Assembly: GCF_020360975.1 (NCBI RefSeq)
Contig: NW_025408677.1
Location: 1,736,001 to 1,800,000, forward strand
Source: Hirsutella rhossiliensis
Lineage: Eukaryota > Ascomycota > Sordariomycetes > Hypocreales > Ophiocordycipitaceae
Direction of reading: 5' to 3'
Length of the DNA: 64,000 bases
The notes below the pieces were generated by a model. The model saw only the letters and a program-made list of their open reading frames with translations, did not search any database and was not told where the DNA came from. A program made the translations under genes and the position numbers. Positions within the stretch are counted from its first letter, which is position 1; each line of letters begins with the position of its first letter. Positions 1 through 11,454 of this stretch are shown in pieces.

Positions 1-1292
1 GGCCCAGGCCACAGCAATTGCAGTCGTCATTGGACACACGCGGGGCGCACTTCGGAGCTACACGCGTTTCGGCTCACGTCTTCTAAGCCCGGGCTTGCGG
101 ACCCACGTCGTCTCTCCCTCTAGCCGCCAAGTCTGTCTGTGGAGAGAGGTCCCCGGATCCATGGCCCGCTCGTGGGGACCCGCTCCTCGCATGAGCTTCT
201 CCGGATCTGTGGAGGCGGCCCATCCCATCGGCCTCGGGCTTGCCGAGAACCGACCGGCATCTGCCATATCCCACCTCCTCCGCCGCGGCAACTGCTTCTG
301 TCACGCGCGTCATCAGACACGCATCTCGCGGCGTTTGAGGCTTCAGGAAACTAGATGCAACAAGATTGATGACGATTCGTTGCCTACGCGTCATGCCGTA
401 AATAGACGTTGCCGTGGGCCTCTGTCTTCTCTCAAACAGAACGAGCAGCTACGGCTTCACACGCCATCCATTATCAAGCACCTCTAGAGTCTAGACTGGC
501 GTTGCAAAAGCTTCAAGTCATCCATTATCATCCACTTTCGGTAACGGCCGCCAAATCCTGTGAGCATCGTGCCACATGGTTTGCATGGGCCGCTTCCCGG
601 CGCGCTTCCTCCAGCAAACTTGCCACCTTTTTCCTTTCCCTCCTCGTCTCATCTTCGCCCTCGTCATCACTCATCATCAAGATTGGGCTCCGGCTGGGAA
701 AGTTGCTTTGAGTCGTGGTGCCGCCCCAGGCCAATCGAGTAGCGCAACTATTTTGCTATTTGCTCCAGCTTGCACTATATTTACAAGCCGTTCGTGCACA
801 CATGGTATGTACTATAACTCGCTTTGACTTACGGAGTAATTACGTACTTGATAAAAATATCGGAATCTTCACAGCCAGCTGTCTTTGCTTTTATGACGGC
901 CGGCTAGGCCCTACTTGGGAGAGTCTCACTATCAGCTCTAGGTCCTAAGCTTATACAGGTAATCATCGGCAAGTATCCGTAAAGGCAATAGTATCAATTA
1001 AAGTAGCCCAGCTAGTCGGCTGACTAGTCGCTACATGTTACCATTTACAGCCACGAGAGTTGACATGAATATACTTGGGAAATACCGATTTAAAATAACT
1101 CGCTCGGCAAGCAGCTACTTGTGGGCTGCCCAAATCAAACGCTCCCCTATTACACCGAGACTCGTAGCGGCGTAAGCAACCGGTAACCCACCAGTACGAA
1201 TTCCACGTATATCCCCGTTCCTGAACCGTGCTTGTGCGGGGGGGCTTCTGCGATATCTGGTCGAGTCGGTCAGAGTCGGCTGCGAGGCGGCA
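1..1292. other. Intergenic, no gene recognised
   Basis: Open frames here are short, overlap on both strands and contain no recognisable domain or splice-consistent exon series. About 800-1160 is more AT-rich than its surroundings. I see no RNA gene or repeat. Confidence 0.5.
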
Positions 1293-1730
1293 TCAACAGC
1301 AGTCGAGGCAGTCGAGGCAGCATTCGCAGCTCTCGCCGCAGAGGAAACAGCAGCACATGGCGGCGATACTAGAGACGGGACGCCGGGTCAGTCCAATGCC
1401 ATGCGGTGGAGCTGCGCGATGATACGTACCAGGTATAGAGGCAGCCATGGCTCTTTTCTTGCTGGGGCGGCGGCGGCGGTGCTTGTTGGTATTGCATCTG
1501 TGCGCGACAAATGGTCAAGGCCGTGGCACGACAAGCGCAGAGTCGGGCAGCAGACGTACTTGCTGAGGAGGCGGATAGCCTTGGCCGCCGGGGGGGTATC
1601 CGCCCTGGGGCTGCTGCGGGTAGTAGCCGCTGGGAGAGGGCGTCAGTCGGGGAGAGGCTGCGGCGCCCGGAGAGCAGCGGGCGCGACACTTGGTCACTTA
1701 CCCTTGAGGCTGGCCGTACGGTTGCGACAT
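1293..1730 (-). CDS. CYSTM-type cysteine-rich small protein (4 exons, 80 aa)
   Basis: The model joins 1702-1730, 1560-1629, 1430-1497 and 1293-1368 on the minus strand. All three introns have GTAAGT or GTACGT donors and AG acceptors and keep one frame, giving 80 residues. The N-terminal 55 residues are a disordered Q/P/G/Y stretch with YYPQQPQGGYPPGG-like repeats. The last 30 residues hold 12 cysteines (GCLYTC, MCCC, LCGESCECC, then a CLDCLDCC end), short hydrophobic residues between them. This layout is that of fungal CYSTM proteins: a disordered proline/glutamine tail plus a Cys-rich membrane-associated C-terminal module linked in the family to stress or metal responses. The function is inferred from family only. 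Exons of 29-76 nt make this gene easy for predictors to miss. The start is the first ATG in the spliced frame. Confidence 0.8.
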
Positions 1731-4242
1731 GGTGTATCAGGGGAAGGCGAAGGACGGATTGATGGGTGAGCGCCGAGCGGTCGTTTTGCAGCCGAGGGAT
1801 AAAGGAGAGGAGAAGGCAATCTCGACGAGAGATTGAGATGCACATGCGGCACGTGACTGATGCAGAGCGCTGCTCTCGCCAGTTGCACCCCTGGAGAGGT
1901 GCATCTGCTTGCACTGCCCAGCACAAAGGCGGCGGGGAGGAGGGCGTCCTGCCTGCGGACCACTCACACAATGGGTTGCCTGCACTGCCCACTGCCCAGT
2001 GCCAAACGGGGGTCTCGAGGTGGGGAGCTGTGCTGGCAGGCCACTCACAGAGAGTCTTCTCCCCGCTCTGTGCCGTGTGTGCTTTGCTGTCTTACCGGGG
2101 GGGGGGCAGAGGAGTACTAAGGTATGGAGTACAGCACAGAATGTCATCTACGGGAGTACTGCAGTTAGTATGTATTCGAATCCCAGGCAGCATCCACGGC
2201 CGGGCCCATGGTGGCCCCAACAGCACACAAGCTTGGTATGTATACAGTACAGTACGCGCAAACCACGGTACATGTACGGATAGCTGATACACCCATCACC
2301 CATCTTCACGCCATGGCCTCGACTTTCGTTCTGTGGACGAGCTTCGACGGCACAGTACCAGCGGTAGCGGTGGCAACGACTCCAAAGCCAGGATCACCAC
2401 GTCCACGTCCAAGATGGAAACGACCTCTGCGGCGAATTGGATCCCGTCTCCGCCCTGCACCACAAAGTACAGTACAAGCCTCATGCAGCTCCGCGAGCTG
2501 TCGTGGCTGACGCTGATCGGCTACGTGTCGGAGCCTGACCGAAGGATTCGGCTACCATCAGCCGCATCCTGGCTTGGGGAGACATCCCTGGCCTGGTCAC
2601 CTTCCCGGCGAAATCGGGCGGTGTACTGTACTGTAGGATCCAACCGAGTTTCATTGCCAAGAAGAAGCTCGAGCTTCCGTAGAACAACTCGGGTTGCGGC
2701 TTATTGGTGCCGGAAAACACGGTGCCTGCTATTCATAAGTGAAGCTTTCGCTTGAGTCGAAGCCATAGTTTAGATCCATCAACCTTGTAAAATGCCGCTG
2801 CACCGGGCAAATAGGGGCACCTGCATTAGAGGTGCTGTTCAAAGCGTCTTTCAAGTCCCTCTTGTCCTGACGAAAATCAAACTCTGGACTAACCATGGTC
2901 TTTCTCGACATTGTCTTCTCTAAACCGACGAGTAAAACGCTCGAGTTGTATATAAATCAAACCATAGAACTACAAGCCCCACATCGTCCTTGAATGGCTT
3001 TTAGAGACAACATTCAGCTCAACGGGGCAACCAATGGCTTTGGGGGGCGAGATATACGCGTGCGCATAACAAACAATACTGTGACTGGGAACATAATGGC
3101 CAAGGCTGTTGAGGAAATAGCTGGTCCCCGTAGGCCCGTCCCGCGTTGATAGTTGTATCATTATCATCCAGACAAACCGATACACTTCCGATGGTGGCGT
3201 AACGGCCATCTGGCACCCCAGCCTGCCGCATGTGTCAATGCCGATATTGGCCCTCCAGTCTCGAGCGGCGAGTCAATCGTGACATGTCTACCTACATGGG
3301 TGCTACAACAGTCACAAGAAACGCCGTCGTCCGTCCCCGGCCATCATACATCCTTCTCCGTTCCCATGAATTGCTGCATCCCATATGTACCGTTCTTCGA
3401 CACCTTCTCCCCCTAGCCGGCCACAAACCAGACCCACGACGACCAGCGGCAGCCCTCGACGCCCCTTCACCATCCCGCCAGCACGTCGGCAATAATACCC
3501 TTTGCCTCCAGTTCTCGCTCCCTCCACAATGGCGGCAGCCAACCGCGCACGCCCCGCGGCTGGATCTTCATGGCCAAGGTTGCTGGAGACACTAGTGACG
3601 AGAACCTGGTTGGATGATACCGCCACAAAGGACCTTGTCGGTCAGCTCGGCGATATGGCCGGGGCGCAGCCAGGTAGTGTAAAATTAGCAGCTGGGAGAT
3701 GCGACGTGCTGCCGAAGCACGCCCCTGGGCACCGCCCCAGTAGGCAGGATGACGCCCTGGTTCCTTGGTTCCAGACCCGTCACCTTGCGGCCGGGGTAAT
3801 TTTATAATTCTGGGTTGACATGGATAAGCCTCCCAAGTCTCCCTCAACGTCGCCAGCGGTCTCACGTCCCCAGAACAGCGACCCAGCGACGATCGGATGC
3901 AAGAGCCTGTCTAGCTAATTAGAGTGAACACAAATATAATTAGAAGTAACCTTGATATCGTCATCGAGTCAGAAGAACCAATCATCTTTTTATCCACCAT
4001 GCCTTGCTACCTATAGCTGCTCAATATCCCGACCAAGCGTACACACCACCTAAGACAGGCTGAGAAAGAAGGTGTAGGCGAAGACAAATTTTAGAAGTTT
4101 GAATTTTCCACTGCTCGTCCACCGAATACAACACTCTGTCCCGGGCATGTTTGACAGGATCTCTTCCCTCATCTCATCTTTTACAAAGCCACATGACGCT
4201 TGAAAAAGAACACCCCAACACCATTCCTCGCAGATGTGCCGT
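1731..4242. other. Intergenic, no gene recognised
   Basis: This 2.5-kb spacer separates two genes that both read leftward, so its left part should hold the CYSTM promoter and its right part the CFEM 3' UTR. Frames at 2300-2760 and 3450-3870 are open for about 100-140 codons but show no family signature and lack a consistent start or splice pattern. Several TACAGTAC/GTACTGTAC-like palindromes occur at about 2110-2260, 2466 and 2622. Confidence 0.45.
1850..1857. promoter_or_regulatory. CACGTGAC E-box-like motif upstream of the CYSTM gene
   Basis: CACGTGAC lies about 120 bp upstream of the CYSTM start codon. The CACGTG core is a common bHLH or bZIP recognition sequence in fungi. A role here is inferred from position and motif only. 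Confidence 0.3.
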
Positions 4243-4855
4243 TTACAGGACCATGGCGGCGGCCAGAATGGCAGCCAGGGCACCAGTGACAGGGCCACCT
4301 GCAGCAGCGCCGGAGCTGGAGCTTGGAGAAGCGCTCCGAGTCGAGGTGCTGGCAGCGCGAGATCCGGCGGCCGTGGGCGTGGAGTCGTCGTCGTCAGAGT
4401 CGCTCGCGCTGCTCGACGCGGCTCTGGTGGGGGTGGAACGGGAGCTGGTGTGGGACATGCTGCCGGCATGGGAGCTGGTTATGGACATGGACCCAGAGTG
4501 AGAAGAGCCCGACACGGAGGAGCTGCCAGAGACCTTGGCGCAGGCGGCGGCGGCGGCCGACTGGGCCTTGGGGATGTCCTCGGTCTTGCACTCCTTGATG
4601 ATGCAGGGCGCGACAAGTTCCATGAGCTTCTGCTGGTTCTTGCAAGCACATGCGACGTCCTCGAGCTTGCAGCCAGTCTGGGGAACAGCTTTGGTGATGC
4701 AGGGAATCTGTATGAAAGCAAAGATAAGGCAGTCAGCAACAGGGCATTGATACGCAGCATCATCGGGAAGGCCCTACAGCGCATTGAGGCTGGCCAGCAA
4801 AGTCCTGGGCGGCAGCGAAGCCGGCGACGGCGAGGATGGCGAGAGTGACCTTCAT
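4243..4855 (-). CDS. GPI-anchored CFEM domain protein (180 aa)
   Basis: Two exons on the minus strand, 4778-4855 and 4243-4707, joined across a 70-nt intron (GTAGGG donor, CATACAG acceptor) with phase 0. Residues 1-16 are a signal peptide (MKVTLAILAVAGFAAA). Residues 25-82 form a CFEM domain with its eight cysteines at 25, 29, 39, 46, 48, 61, 66 and 82. The conserved Asp (residue 43, three before Cys46) that ligates heme iron in characterised CFEM proteins is present. A Ser/Thr-rich stalk of about 75 residues follows, then a small-residue and hydrophobic tail typical of a GPI attachment signal. The protein should therefore sit at the plasma membrane or cell wall; CFEM proteins act in heme/iron uptake, adhesion or host interaction. 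Which applies here is not shown by sequence. Confidence 0.9.
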
Positions 4856-4970
4856 GATTGCGAGACGCGTGCGTGTTTGAGTCTGGTAAATGGGTAATGC
4901 TCGTGGCTGATGGAGGGGACCAAGGGAGGGGGAGGGCAGAAGGGGAGGGCAAAAGGGGAGGGAGCTCGGC

Positions 4971-4977
4971 TTTATAA
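4971..4977 (-). promoter_or_regulatory. TATA box of the CFEM gene
   Basis: On the minus strand a TTTATAAA sequence lies about 115-120 bp upstream of the CFEM start codon. It is followed (4920-4965) by a C/T-rich tract on the same strand, a common arrangement in strongly expressed fungal promoters. Confidence 0.55.
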
Positions 4978-4980
4978 AGT

Positions 4981-6584
4981 GCAGGCGGCTGGGCGACGCC
5001 GACAATAACATTGGCTCCTCACAGCCCTGCGACGTGGAAATTACCGGGGGGATTCCTCCCTAAACAAAGCAAGGCAGCAACATGGCCTCGCCCAAGTGCA
5101 AAGTAAAATTACTGGGCAGGCGGCCGTTGCTTTGTTCTTGCAGCTTCTAGCCAACCAGCAACGTCATCGCGAGTCCACCACCATCGTGACTGGTCAGCGG
5201 CAGCCCTCTGCCGTGCTGACCCATGGCACGCTAAACAGGCCTGGAAGCCTCGAGGGGGCCATGCAGCCAACTTAGCAGCCCGTCGACCCGTGTGCTGTAA
5301 CTTGCAACAGGCGCAGCGAGCACGGTATTACGGCAATGGCGGTGCCGGGCGGCGGCTAACAAGCAATAACACGCCCGACCAGGTACTGCAGGTATGCGTA
5401 ACGCAATAAATGTTACTTTACTCAACCAACTGTGGCTAATATTAATAAGGCTGCATCTCCCAGGACGTGGTAAGATGAGACCATCCAGTTACTCCGAGCC
5501 GGCCGCCCGGTTTATATAACCACGAGGCAGCCTCGCCTGTTGATACCGAGGCGCCGCTGCCCATGCTCGCGGCTGCCCGTGTCTGCCCGTGGCTGCCCGT
5601 GTCCCACTCCCACACATTATCCCCGGCCGCCCGGTCTGAGCAACCCGCCCGGGCCGAACCACCGACTCCCGTTCGCGGCGCCACCTCGGGACGCACATGG
5701 TTTCTTTCTCACCGAGTCGAGTCTGGAGCCAGTCTGTATTCGCCTCTGGTTGTCGGTCACGACACCCGGCCATTTCCTCCAGCACTGACGAGTCCAAGCG
5801 GGCCAAGGAATCGGAGCGAACAGGTGGAGAGTGGAGACAGAGAAACAGAACAGGTGGGCCGTCGGCATCGCGCTACCTCTCCGCTCCTCATTCAACCCTG
5901 GCAAAGATCCGATTTGCCGCCTGTACATGTACCTTGACCGCGACTTATTAGATGCGCACATCGCTGTCATGTCCATCCATGTACGGGTCGAAATCTCGGC
6001 GCTCTCAATGCTCCGCAGTCACTCCCACCCCCGTGGCGCACCGCGCCAGAGGCCGTGCACCTCACACATGCAGCCCCCCTACCTTAGCATCCATGCAGGC
6101 CTCACGCCAACCCGTACCGCCTTTCACCTGCCCCTGGCATGCGGCACTTGCGGATGCGCTTCCGCCTCGACGCAAAGCATCCATCAGCCCCTGCAGTAGC
6201 GCATCATGTGCAAGTCGTGTGCAAGTCGTGTTGTTCGGTGTTCTTTTCTTCGCTACACATAGCACAGAACGTCTTCTGCCGGCGTGCAGACAAAAATCAA
6301 TCCTCGTGCTTAAGCCGCCCACCATGCTCCTCGTCTCGAAACCATCATTAGCATCGAAGCTCGCGGCGGCTTGTTGACCAACCTCTCCTCTGCCAAACCC
6401 ACCAACGCCTGCCCTCCAGCCCCTGCTCCACCATAACGGGTATCCGGCTAGCTATATAATCCTACAATGTCACCTCCATCAAGTCCCTTGATGTGCTGCT
6501 CCCCAATCATCGCGACAACAGGCCGTGACCGACCACAGATGGGCCCGTGGCTCGGCCTTGACTCTTTGGGACTCTGCCCTACAG
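4981..6584. other. Intergenic, no gene recognised
   Basis: This 1.6-kb spacer contains only short frames without family signatures. It should hold the CFEM promoter at its left end and the 3' UTR of the zinc-cluster regulator at its right end. Confidence 0.45.
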
Positions 6585-9410
6585 TCAAACCCCACCGCCC
6601 ATAAAGGCGGCCAGATCATCCAGGTCCAGTAGCTGCCGCTCAAAGGCCTGGCACAGTTCCGGCGCCGTCATGTCTTGGCTTGTCGTCTGGCCCTCTTGGT
6701 TTGGCGCCATGCCGTTGGGCGTCATGTCGGGACTCGGCTGCTTCGCCTCCTGCGCCTGCATGGGCGCCGTCGGGGCGCTACCCGAGGGAGGTGAATTGGC
6801 CGTCGCCGGCGTGGAAACGCCCCCGGAGCCGCCGTTGATAGTGGTGACGCCCGGGCGGCGTGGCATGGCCACGGGGGGCTCGCTGTCCTCCCGGACCGAC
6901 TCGGAGGCGGAGCGGGCCGCCGTGGCGTTTTGGCCCGACGCGTTTCCGCCAGAGACTTGCTGCTGGTCGTAATCCATGGCGTCGGGGTTGGTGTCGGCAT
7001 TGGACGAGATCTCGTCCTTTATGCCGGCACCGTGCGAGTTGGAGCCGTGCCTGGATGACCCCGAGGCTCCCGACGATGCGGCGGCGTCGTTGTTGAGGAC
7101 CCGCTGCATCACCGTCAAGTGCCTAAGCCAGCTGGTCATCAGGGGCCAATTCTCAGTGCCGTCGTGCATGAAGCGAAGACCGTCCTTGACGATGTGGGCC
7201 GCAGTCTCGACGGCGTTGGGCGGCGTCAGCCCCTTGAGAGACAGGTATGCGACAGTGGCGCTGGCGGTGAAGGAGGAGAAGAGCATGAAGATGGGGAAGC
7301 AGGTGGCGTGGTCCTTTTCCGCACCCGCCTCGACGGCAGTAAGCAGGGAAATGGTGCCATGGCAGGAAGTGAACAGGCGATCAACAATGTCGTGGCACCT
7401 GGGGCTCATTCGGAACGACTCGACGGCAAAGTTGGGCGACGTCACCTCCTGCAGGAGTCGGCGGCGATGGACAAAGACGGTGGCGCAGTGGAGCAGGCAG
7501 TGGAGCATGGCAAAGGTGTAGCCCGATCCCATGGTCATGTGGAGGTTGATCTGGCCGGGCTTATCGACAAATTGCATGGGCAGGGAGGCGCGAAGGCCCT
7601 CGATCTTGGCAATCAAGTTGCTGCAGTCATCCTCGCGGAAGTTGGGCAACGACGTGACGGTGAGCATGGCCACGACGTCGCGCCAGATGGTGGCGGCGAG
7701 GACGATGTAGCCAAACTCACCAATATCGCCGGCCGGGGCCAGGGTCGGGGACATGGCGGTGTGGTTGAGCTGCTGGATGAGCGTCTTGACGTAGACGGCA
7801 TTGCCAAAGGCGAAGTTGATGTCCGAGCAGGGAAGAGGCACATCGGATGTGTCCTGGACGGAGAGGGCCGAGAACCGGCCTGGCGTGCTGGTGAGGAGAC
7901 AGTCGAGGATGTAGACGAGCCAGAGGGTGCGCCGGAACGACTCATCGCGCAGGAACTGGTCGGCATTGTCGGATGCATGGTGGCCGTTGAGGATCCTGTA
8001 CATCTGCAGCATGCGGGCAGCCTGGCCGAGGTAGATGTAGGCGCGAACGGCATTGCGGGTCCCCCATTCGTGGATGATGAGAAGACAGAGCGCCTGGATA
8101 TCGGCCAGGTTCGGATGGTCCAAGTTCTGGTTGATGAGGCCAACTGCCTTGGCGGCAAAGGTTTCGGCAGCCTGGGTGGGACTGCCGTAGCGGCGGATGA
8201 GGCTAGGAGAGCTCCTACAGAAGTTGGGTTATCGTCAGCAGGCGATGGGCCATGTGGGAAGCTGGCGAGACAAGACGTCCACGCCATCGCCGCCACAGGA
8301 TGGGGTGAGACGGCAAGACGGCCCGATCGGCGGTCCGCACAGCGGCCCGATGTGGGCAAAGCCGGGGAGTCCGGGAGGGCGGCGCAGGGAAGGGCAGCCA
8401 AGGGCAAGAGTGACGTACCGGGCGGCACAGGTCAAGAGACCATAGACCAAGGTCGATTCCAACGATGCATTCTTGAGCTGTTGCACGAATGACGGCTTGT
8501 GGAACGCGACGCAGGCTGGAAACGTCTTGGAGACGACACGCTCGCACTCGGCGATAAGCTCTGGTGTGAGCCTAAGGCGCCCATTGTTAGAGAGGATGGC
8601 AAGGCGAAGTAGAATCCAACGCAAGTGAGAAAACGGAAAAGAGAAAACAAGCAAAAGACCCAAGCAAGTGAATTAGCTCCGTCGTTGAGGCGACGCCACC
8701 AAGACAAACGAGAGCAGGACAGGGCCCGGATCGAGGGCCGGATCGAGGGGGGGCGCAGGCGGGGGAGCAGACGAGGAGCAGCCAACCAATGCAACGGCGG
8801 GCGGCATGTGAGTCGAGCAGGGCGGGCGGCGACGGGGCTCCAGAGGAGAGGCCGCCGGCCACATGGATAGAGGAAGGGGGGCCCTTGTGGAGGGGGGCGG
8901 CCAAAGGACGGTGCGAGAGGAGAGGCAATGATGGGGGCGACGGGGGACGCGGCCAGGTACTTTTTGGCCGACAGGGCAGGCAACTGTTGAAGAAGAGCAG
9001 GGCAAAAAGCAAGGAGTTGATGATTGCGTCGGCGGCACCATGGGGATGGAGCAAAGGCGAAGCGGGACCGAGAGAGGAATGAAAGGTTCGACTCACTTCT
9101 CCGAGGCGGCCTGGACATGCCTGGCGGAGCCTGAGCCCACCACGGCCTGTCTGGCGTCAGAGACACCGGCGCCGGAAGCCGGGAGGCTGTCGCGAGCTGG
9201 GCGGTGGGCGCTGCTCGAGTGGCGTGCAGGGCTCTGGCCGTGGTGATGGGCCATGCTCTCCGAGGGCAGATAGCACTCGTGCATGCCCTTTGCGCAGTTT
9301 TTGCACGGCGCGCGCCCGTTCTCGTAGACGCACTTGGTCTTGCCCTTGCGACAGCGCACACAGGCGCCGCCGGCCCTCAGGGCGGTCGAGCGCACCACTC
9401 CCGACGACAT
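6585..9410 (-). CDS. Zn(II)2Cys6 transcription factor with fungal-specific transcription factor domain (698 aa)
   Basis: Three exons on the minus strand, 9097-9410, 8419-8571 and 6585-8214, join in phase: GTGAGT donor with CCTTAG acceptor, then GTACGT donor with CTGTAG acceptor. Residues 17-46 form the zinc cluster, CX2CX6CX8CX2CX6C, with the basic RKGKTK loop. The rest matches the fungal_trans regulatory domain (PF04082 type): residues about 105-500 include helices such as the LCLLIIHEWG and RAYIYLGQAARMLQMY segments. The C-terminal 170 residues are low-complexity Ser/Gly/Pro/Gln. It should be a nuclear DNA-binding regulator. I cannot name its target pathway, and no biosynthetic cluster flanks it. 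The upstream region is unusually long and CT-rich on the sense strand. The second intron-exon block contains a large antisense open frame caused by GC bias, not a gene. Confidence 0.92.
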
Positions 9411-9920
9411 GGCGAGTCAGCGGGCGGCGAGCGGCGAAAAAAAAGGGGGCAGAGACGAAGACGGGCCCTGGGGTGGAGTCGGCGGCGAGAAGAGGCGACG
9501 CGGGTTTTGCGACTGCGTGCGGTGCCAACAGGGCAGAGACGGTCAGAGAGGGCCGGAGGTCGCGTCAGGCCCCCGTTCTCGGTCGGGGCCGGAACAGAAG
9601 AGGGTTGTCAAAAAAAGGATGGAAAGACGCGACGGACAGGCCGCGCTGCAGACCAGAAAAGAAGCAAATTGCTGATCCAGACAGGAATTGCGGCAATGGT
9701 CGATGCGGCGGCGGCCGTCTCCCAAGGACCGTCTGCGGCAAGACGGCTGCTGCGGCGGATGGTGGTGGATGGACGTGGGCGAAAAGAAGGAGAGAGAGAA
9801 AAGGTGGTGGTGGGCGGGAGCGGGAGAGACGAGGAAAGACGGGAGCGGGCGGCGCTGGAGAGCGAGTGAGGACGGGCGCCTTTTTGGGGGAGCGGGGCGT
9901 GTCTGGTGCGGGAGGAGGAA

Positions 9921-9998
9921 GAGAGAGAGAGAGAGAGAGAGAGCGCGAGGTGGGGGGGAGAAGTGATGGGCGCGGGCGCGAGAGAGAGAGAGAGAGAG
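9921..9998. repeat. (GA)n microsatellites
   Basis: Two dinucleotide GA runs, at 9921-9943 and 9980-9998, lie upstream of the regulator gene; on that gene's sense strand they read as CT-rich tracts. Confidence 0.85.
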
Positions 9999-10384
9999 GG
10001 CCGGCAGCGGCAGCAGCAAGCGACGAGCAGCCCGCCCGCGACAACAGCACAGGGCACGGGGGGATCGGCCTTGGGCTGCCGGAGCCTGTGGCCCACCCTG
10101 CAGGACCCAGAGCTCCGCAGGGCCAACAGCCAGCGCCCGCGCCAGCGGCGGCGGCGGCGACGGCAGCAGCAGGTTTCGATGGGGCCAGGAAATGGGTCCG
10201 TACAGTGCCTGTACTGTCCAGGGGACAAGACGTGCCCGCTCCCGCCAGCCCTTCTCGTGGCCATCACGTCGCGGCAAAGGATGCCGCGGCACGTACATAC
10301 GATACCAAGAGAGCGAGCGCGCGTGCGCAACTGCAAGGGGGAGAGACAGGCAGAGCATGACAGGCCGCAGTGCAGCCACCACGA

Positions 10385-10406
10385 CGCCGCCGCCGCCGCC
10401 GCCGCC
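10385..10406. repeat. (GCC)n microsatellite
   Basis: A trinucleotide CGC/GCC run of about seven units in non-coding DNA. Confidence 0.75.
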
Positions 10407-11180
10407 CGCCCGCCTGTCCGCCCATCAGCACCGCCGTCGCCGTTCGCCGCCTCCCTCAACCAAGAAAAAAGGCTGTTTTGTCGCACAGTGCCGGGCGGGC
10501 ACGCGAGCAAGCACACGGCGGCCCACCGAGCCGATAATGACGCGCGCCCTGGAGAAACTCGGGAGCTGCCCGTCTTGATGTCCGATCGGCCATGCCTCTC
10601 CTTGCCATGGACCGGTGCTTATTCTGCATCTTCGTTCATTCGTCTTGCTTGTCCGACGACATGGTCGTACGTGACATGCCTGGCACGCGAGCCTCGATGG
10701 AACAGAGCGCCTCCGCAACCGTGCGCGCCAGCCAGCCAGCCAAGCCCGTCAGTCCGGCTGCCCTGTCGAAAAAAAAATCAAGACAATCTCTCGGGATGCG
10801 CAGCAGACAGACAAGGCCGAGACCACTGGGAACCCCCCTTCCCCAGCCGTCCCCCGTGTGCTCCGGAGGCGGGCCAGACGGTCTCGCACAGTGTGTAAAG
10901 CATCCCCGATGCACGGAGCACACACTGGTAGCAAAACCTTATAACTCTCGGTCGGTGGAGGCTGCCGCCGACGCGCCTTTCTGCACTGTACCGACGGGGG
11001 GGACAGACGAGAGCACGGAGAGGCCAAGGGGAAATCCTCCTGCCTTGCTCACACACCCCCTCCTTTCCGTCTGCCCATCCTGGGACGTCAGACGCCGTCC
11101 CAGTTTGGCTATTTTGGTCAGTCAGTCAGGTGGTGGTGGTGGTGCGCCGCGCCCGAACAAGCCTGCATTCCCGGCCGACG

Positions 11181-11213
11181 AGGCGGGCGGGCAGGCGGGC
11201 GGGCAGGCGGGCG
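11181..11213. repeat. GC-rich 12-bp tandem repeat
   Basis: About two and a half copies of a GCGGGCGGGCAG unit in a row. Confidence 0.7.
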
Positions 11214-11431
11214 AACACAGCCGCAGTCGCCCACGTCCATGTTTAGGACTTGGGGCCTGCAATGAATCGCTCTCTCTCTCTCTCGCTCCGGCTCCGGCTC
11301 TTGTTTCCCTGCGTTACCCAGTTCTCGTCCGTCCGGCCCCCCTCTTTCTTCCCCAACATCAGGTCAGCCTGGCTTGGCCCCCCCTCTTCGCCTGCTTCCC
11401 CTCCCCGAATTCACGCGCCTACATCATACGC

Positions 11432-11454
11432 ACATACATACATACATACATACA
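11432..11454. repeat. (CATA)n microsatellite
   Basis: A tetranucleotide CATA run of about six units. Confidence 0.8.

Noticed and set aside
2165..2195. TTCGAATCC-like sequence resembling a tRNA T-loop
   Set aside because: The flanking bases cannot form a T-stem and no acceptor or anticodon arm is present.
7119..8492. 457-codon open frame on the plus strand
   Set aside because: It lies antisense to the zinc-cluster regulator, which has clear domain signatures and consistent splicing; the frame results from GC-rich codon bias.
9224..10360. 378-codon open frame on the plus strand
   Set aside because: Arg/Gly-rich low-complexity sequence across GA microsatellites and antisense to the regulator start; no family resemblance.
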